This document shows, piece by piece, positions 60,598 to 64,000 of a stretch of DNA of 64,000 nt. A model generated the notes under the pieces. That model was not told the origin of the DNA. It saw only the letters and a program-made list of their open reading frames with translations, and did no database searches. Made by a program: the position numbers and the translations under genes. Location: NCBI GenBank assembly GCA_964036315.1, contig CAXIWW010000817.1, positions 5,615,501 to 5,679,500 on the forward strand, given 5' to 3'. This DNA is from Acanthosepion esculentum (Eukaryota; Mollusca; Cephalopoda; Sepiida; Sepiidae). Numbering within the stretch: the stretch's first letter is position 1; each line of letters starts with the position of its first letter.

Positions 60598-62230
60598 TTA
60601 CACAAGACGCTCAAATATGGACCGGAAGCCAACAGGTGAGAGGCCATGCTGCTGGATGTAGTCTAAAATATTACATTAGACGCTCAAATATGCACCAGAA
60701 ACCAAGAGATCAGAAACAGGGCTGCTGGAAATAGTGTATCATGTGACACAAGACGCTCAAATATGGACCGGAAACCAACAGATCAGAGGCCATGCTGCTG
60801 GACGTAGTATATCTTTACATTAGACGCTCAAATATGCACAAGATACCAAGAGATCAAAAACAGGGCTGTTGGACGTAGTGTATCATCTTACACAAGACGC
60901 TCAAATATGGACCTGAAGCCAACAGGTCAGAAGCAATGCGGCTGGACGTAGTCTATAATCTCACATTGGACGCTCAAATATGGTCCGGAAACCAACAGAT
61001 CAGAGGCCATGCTGCTGGACGTAGTTTATCTTTTTACATTATACGCTCAAATATGCACCAGAAACGAACAGATCAGAATCATGGCTGCTGGACGTAGTGT
61101 ATCATCTTACACAAGAGGTTCAAATATGGACCGGAAGCAAAGAGATCAGAGTCTATGCTGCTAGTCGTTGTCTAAAATCTTACATTAGAGGCTCAAATAT
61201 GGATCGGAAGCCAACAGGTCAGAGGCCATGCTGCTTGATGTAGTCTAAAATATTACATTAGACGCTCAAATATGAACCGGAAACTAACAGATCAGAGGCC
61301 ATGCTGCTGGACGTAGTTTATCTTTTTACATTAGAAGCTCAAATATGTACCAGAAACCAAGAGATCAGAATCATGGCTGCTGGACGTAGTTTATCACCTT
61401 ACACAAGACGCTCAGATATGGACCGGTAGCCAACAGTTCAGAGGACATGCTGCTGGACGTAATCTAAATTCTTACATTAGACGCTCAAATATGGACCGGA
61501 AGCCAACAGATCAGCGGGCATGCTGCTGGACGTAGTCTCAAATCTTACATTAGACGCTCAAATATGGACCGCAAACCAACAGATCAGAGGCCATGCTGCT
61601 GGGCGTAGTTTATCATTTACATTAGACCCTCAAATATGTACAGAAACCAATAGATCAGAATCATTTCTGCTGGACGTAGTGTATCATCTCACACAAGACG
61701 CTAAAATATGGACCGGAAGCCCACAGGTCAGAGGCCATGCTGCTGCATGTAGTCTAAAATCTTATATTAGACGCTCAAATATGGTCCGGAAACCAACAGA
61801 TCAGAGACCATGCTGCTTGACGTAGTTTATCTTTTTACATTAGACGCTCAAATATGCACCAGAAACCAAGAGATCAGAATTATGGCTGCTGGACGTAGTG
61901 TATCATCTTACACAAGACGCTCAAATATGGACCGGAAGCCAACAGGTCAGAAGCAAGGCTGCTAGACGTAATCTAATATCTTACAGTAGACGCTCAAATA
62001 TGGACCGGAAACCAGCAGATAAGAGGCCATGCTGCTGGAAATAGTTTATCTTTTTAAATTAGACGCTCAAATATGCACCAGAAACCAACAGATCAGAAAC
62101 AGTGCTGCTGCACGTAGTTTATCATGTTACACAAGACGCTCAAATATGGACCGGAAGCCAACAGGTCAGAGGCCATGCTGCTGGACGTATTCTAAAATCT
62201 TACATTAGACGCTCAAATATGGACCTGAAC
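60591..62230 (+). repeat. Satellite C, forward arm
   Basis: Twenty-three monomers can be counted by CAAATATG landmarks, near 60,609, 60,682, 60,758, 60,828, 60,898, 60,972, 61,047, 61,119, 61,191, 61,264, 61,338, 61,410, 61,485, 61,557, 61,630, 61,700, 61,773, 61,847, 61,920, 61,992, 62,067, 62,139 and 62,211. The mean spacing is 72.8 bp. The third-type monomer (GCACCAG or GTACCAG) recurs every two to four monomers. Confidence 0.93.
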
Positions 62231-62245
62231 TGAGCGGCTACTGTA
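62224..62245. other. Orientation switch inside satellite C
   Basis: A forward monomer is cut after AATATGGACCTGAAC at 62,230. Inverted sequence then begins as TGAGCGGCTACTGTAAG, a slightly altered form of the inverted TGAGCGTCTAATGTAAG. No spacer and no perfect palindrome lie at the break, unlike the switch in satellite A. The first inverted monomer also carries unusual changes (TTTTACATGACGTCC, GTCATGTTGGC). Confidence 0.9.
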
Positions 62246-64000
62246 AGATTTTACATGACGTCCAGCAGCATGGCCTCTGTCATGTTGGCTTCCGGTACAT
62301 ATTTTAGCCTCTGGTGTAAGATGATACAGTACGTACAGCAGCCATGATTCTGATCTGTTGGATTCTGGTGCATATTTGAGCGTCTAATGTAAAAATTTAA
62401 ACTACGTCCAGCAGCATGGCCTTTGATCTGTTGGTTTCCGGTCCATATATGAGCGTCTAATGTAAGATTTTAGAGTACGTCGAACAGCATGGCATCTGAC
62501 CTGTTGGCTTCCGGTCCATATTTGAGCGTCTTGTGCAAGATGATACACTACGTCCAGCAGCCCTGTTTCTGATATCTTGGTTTCTGGTGCATATTTGAGC
62601 GTCTAATATAAAAAGATAAACTACGTCCAGGAGGTTGGCCTCTGACCTGTTGGCTTCCGGTCCAAATTTGAGCGTCTTGTGTAAGATGATACACTAAGTC
62701 CACCAGCCATGGTTCTGATCTGTTGGTTTCTGGTGCATATTTGAGCGTCTGATGTAAAAAGATAAACTACGTCCAGCAGCATGGCCTCTGATCTGTTGGC
62801 TTCCGGTCTATATTTGAGCCCCTAATGTAAGATATTACATGACATCCAGCAGCATGGCCTCTGACCTGTTGTCTTCCGGTCCATATTTGAGCGTCTTGTC
62901 TAAGATGATACACTAAGTCCACCAGCCATGATTCTGATCTGTTGGTTTCTGGTGCATATTTGAGCGTCTTGTGTAAGATGATACACTACGTCCAGCAGCC
63001 CTGTTTCTGATCTCTTGGTTTCTCGTGCATATTTGTGCGTCTAATGAAAAAAGATAAACTACGTCCAGCAGCATGGCCTCAGATCTGTTGGTTTCCGGTC
63101 CATATTTGAGCGTCTATTTTAAGATTTTAGACTACGTCCAGCAGCATGGCCTCCGACCTGTTGGCTTCCGGTCCATATTTGAGCGTCTCGTGTAAGATTA
63201 TACACTACGTCCAGCAGCCCTGTTTCTGATCTCTTGGTTTCTGGTGCATATATGAGCGTCTAATATAAAAAGATAAACTACGACCAGCAGCATGGCCTCT
63301 GATCTGTTGGTTTCCGGTTCACATTTGAGCGTCTTGTGTGAGATGATACACTACGTCTAGCATCCCTGTTTCTGATCTCTTGGTTTCTGGTGCATATATG
63401 AGCGACTAATGTAAAAAGATAAACTACGGCAAGCAGCATGGCCTCAGATCTGTTTGTTTCCAGTCCATATTTGAGCGTTTTGTGTAAGATGATACACTAC
63501 GTCCAGCAGCCATGATTCTGATCTGTTGGTTTCTGGTGCATATTTGAGCGTCTAATGTAAAAAGATAAACTACGACCAGCAGCATGGCCTCTGATCTGTT
63601 GGTTTCCGGTCCATATTTTGAGCGTCTAATGTAAAAAGGTAAACTACGACCAGCAGCACAGCCTCTGATCTGTTGGTTTCCGGACATTATTTGAGCGTCT
63701 AATGTAAGATTTTAGACTCCCTCCAGCAGCATGTTCTCTGAGCTGTTGGCTTCCGGTCCATATTTGAGCGTCTTGTGTAAGGTGATACACTACGTCCAGC
63801 AGACATGATTCTGATCTGTTGGTTTCTGGTACATATTTGAGCTTCTAATGTAAAAAGATAAACTACCTCCAGCAGCATGGCATCTGATCTATTGGTTTCC
63901 CGTCCTTATTTGTGCGTCTAATGTAAGATTTTAGACTACATGCAGCAGCATTGCCTGTGATCTGTTGGCTTACGGTCCATATTTGAGCGTCTTGTGTAAG
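62231..64000 (-). repeat. Satellite C, inverted arm
   Basis: The same monomer appears as its reverse complement (ACGTCCAGCAGC, CCATATTTGAGCGTC), about 24 copies to the window end. The three subtypes appear in the matching inverted order, so the trimer existed before the inversion. CCATGATTCTGATC and CCCTGTTTCTGATC mark the third subtype. A few copies are shortened or changed, for example TTCACATTTGAGCGTC near 63,318 followed by a monomer of unusual order. Confidence 0.93.

Larger units (their letters stand above)
60591..64000. repeat. Satellite C: 73-bp tandem repeat, trimeric
   Basis: This array of a ~73-bp monomer starts AGACGCTCAAATATGGACC and contains GCTGCTGGACGTAGT, the best conserved part. 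Three subtypes alternate. One has GGACCGGAAGCC, GGTCAGAGGCC and a TCTAAAATCTTACATT tail. The second has GGACCGGAAACC, GATCAGAGGCC and a TTTATCTTTTTACATT tail. The third has GCACCAGAAACC, GATCAGAATCATGG and a TGTATCATCTTACACA tail. Together they form a ~220-bp higher-order unit, although dimers and tetramers also occur. GC is about 46%. The right edge lies outside the window. Family unknown. Confidence 0.95.

Noticed and set aside
61520..61825. Short open frames in satellite C (also 63,424-63,687 on the minus strand)
   Set aside because: These are about 90-100 codons of the 73-bp repeat, with no conserved start or domain. They are chance frames.
12900..64000. CENP-B box or telomere repeat
   Set aside because: No unit matches the TTCG...A..CGGG pattern of the CENP-B box, and no TTAGGG-type or TTTAGGG-type tandem is present. 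Centromeric or telomeric position cannot be claimed.

Overview
The window is wall-to-wall tandem-repeat (satellite) DNA. I find no protein-coding gene, rRNA, tRNA, CRISPR array or recognisable transposon, and almost no unique sequence. Every open frame seen is a by-product of short repeat units that happen to lack stop codons. Long unbroken satellites with higher-order structure point to a eukaryotic nuclear chromosome (pericentromere, subtelomere, sex or B chromosome are all possible). I cannot name the species or the satellite families.

Layout. Satellite A (1-12,899) is built from a 22-bp monomer beginning TTGGCACTTTTGCTATCAGC, interrupted 38 times by a conserved ~150-bp AT-rich spacer. The array points forward up to 9,311 and is inverted from 9,312 to 12,899. 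Satellite B (12,900 to ~60,590) is G-rich on the + strand. It is made of a 31-bp short unit and a ~43-bp long unit (the short unit plus a 12-bp insert), all in one orientation. Nested higher-order duplications are visible: 192-bp and 349-bp local doublets, a 605-bp doublet, and blocks of 1,688, ~2,374, ~2.7-2.8 kb and 5,307 bp. Satellite C (~60,591-64,000) is a 73-bp monomer organised mostly as a three-monomer higher-order repeat. It runs forward to 62,230 and is inverted from 62,231 to the window end.

The three satellites abut directly, without unique DNA between them. The order and orientation are A-forward, A-reverse, B-forward, C-forward, C-reverse. B is most homogeneous at 43.5-56 kb and most degenerate toward both edges (12.9-19 kb and 56.4-60.6 kb), the pattern expected when unequal exchange homogenises the interior of an array.

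The most interesting points are: the strict 22-bp quantisation of satellite A unit lengths; the ~188-bp module in A bracketed by a 9-bp direct repeat; the strand-asymmetric, quadruplex-prone 47.7-kb G-rich block; the exact 5,307-bp tandem duplication; and the clean orientation switches inside both flanking satellites. None of this proves a function. Because the evidence is only one assembled sequence, the near-identical duplications could in part be assembly artefacts.
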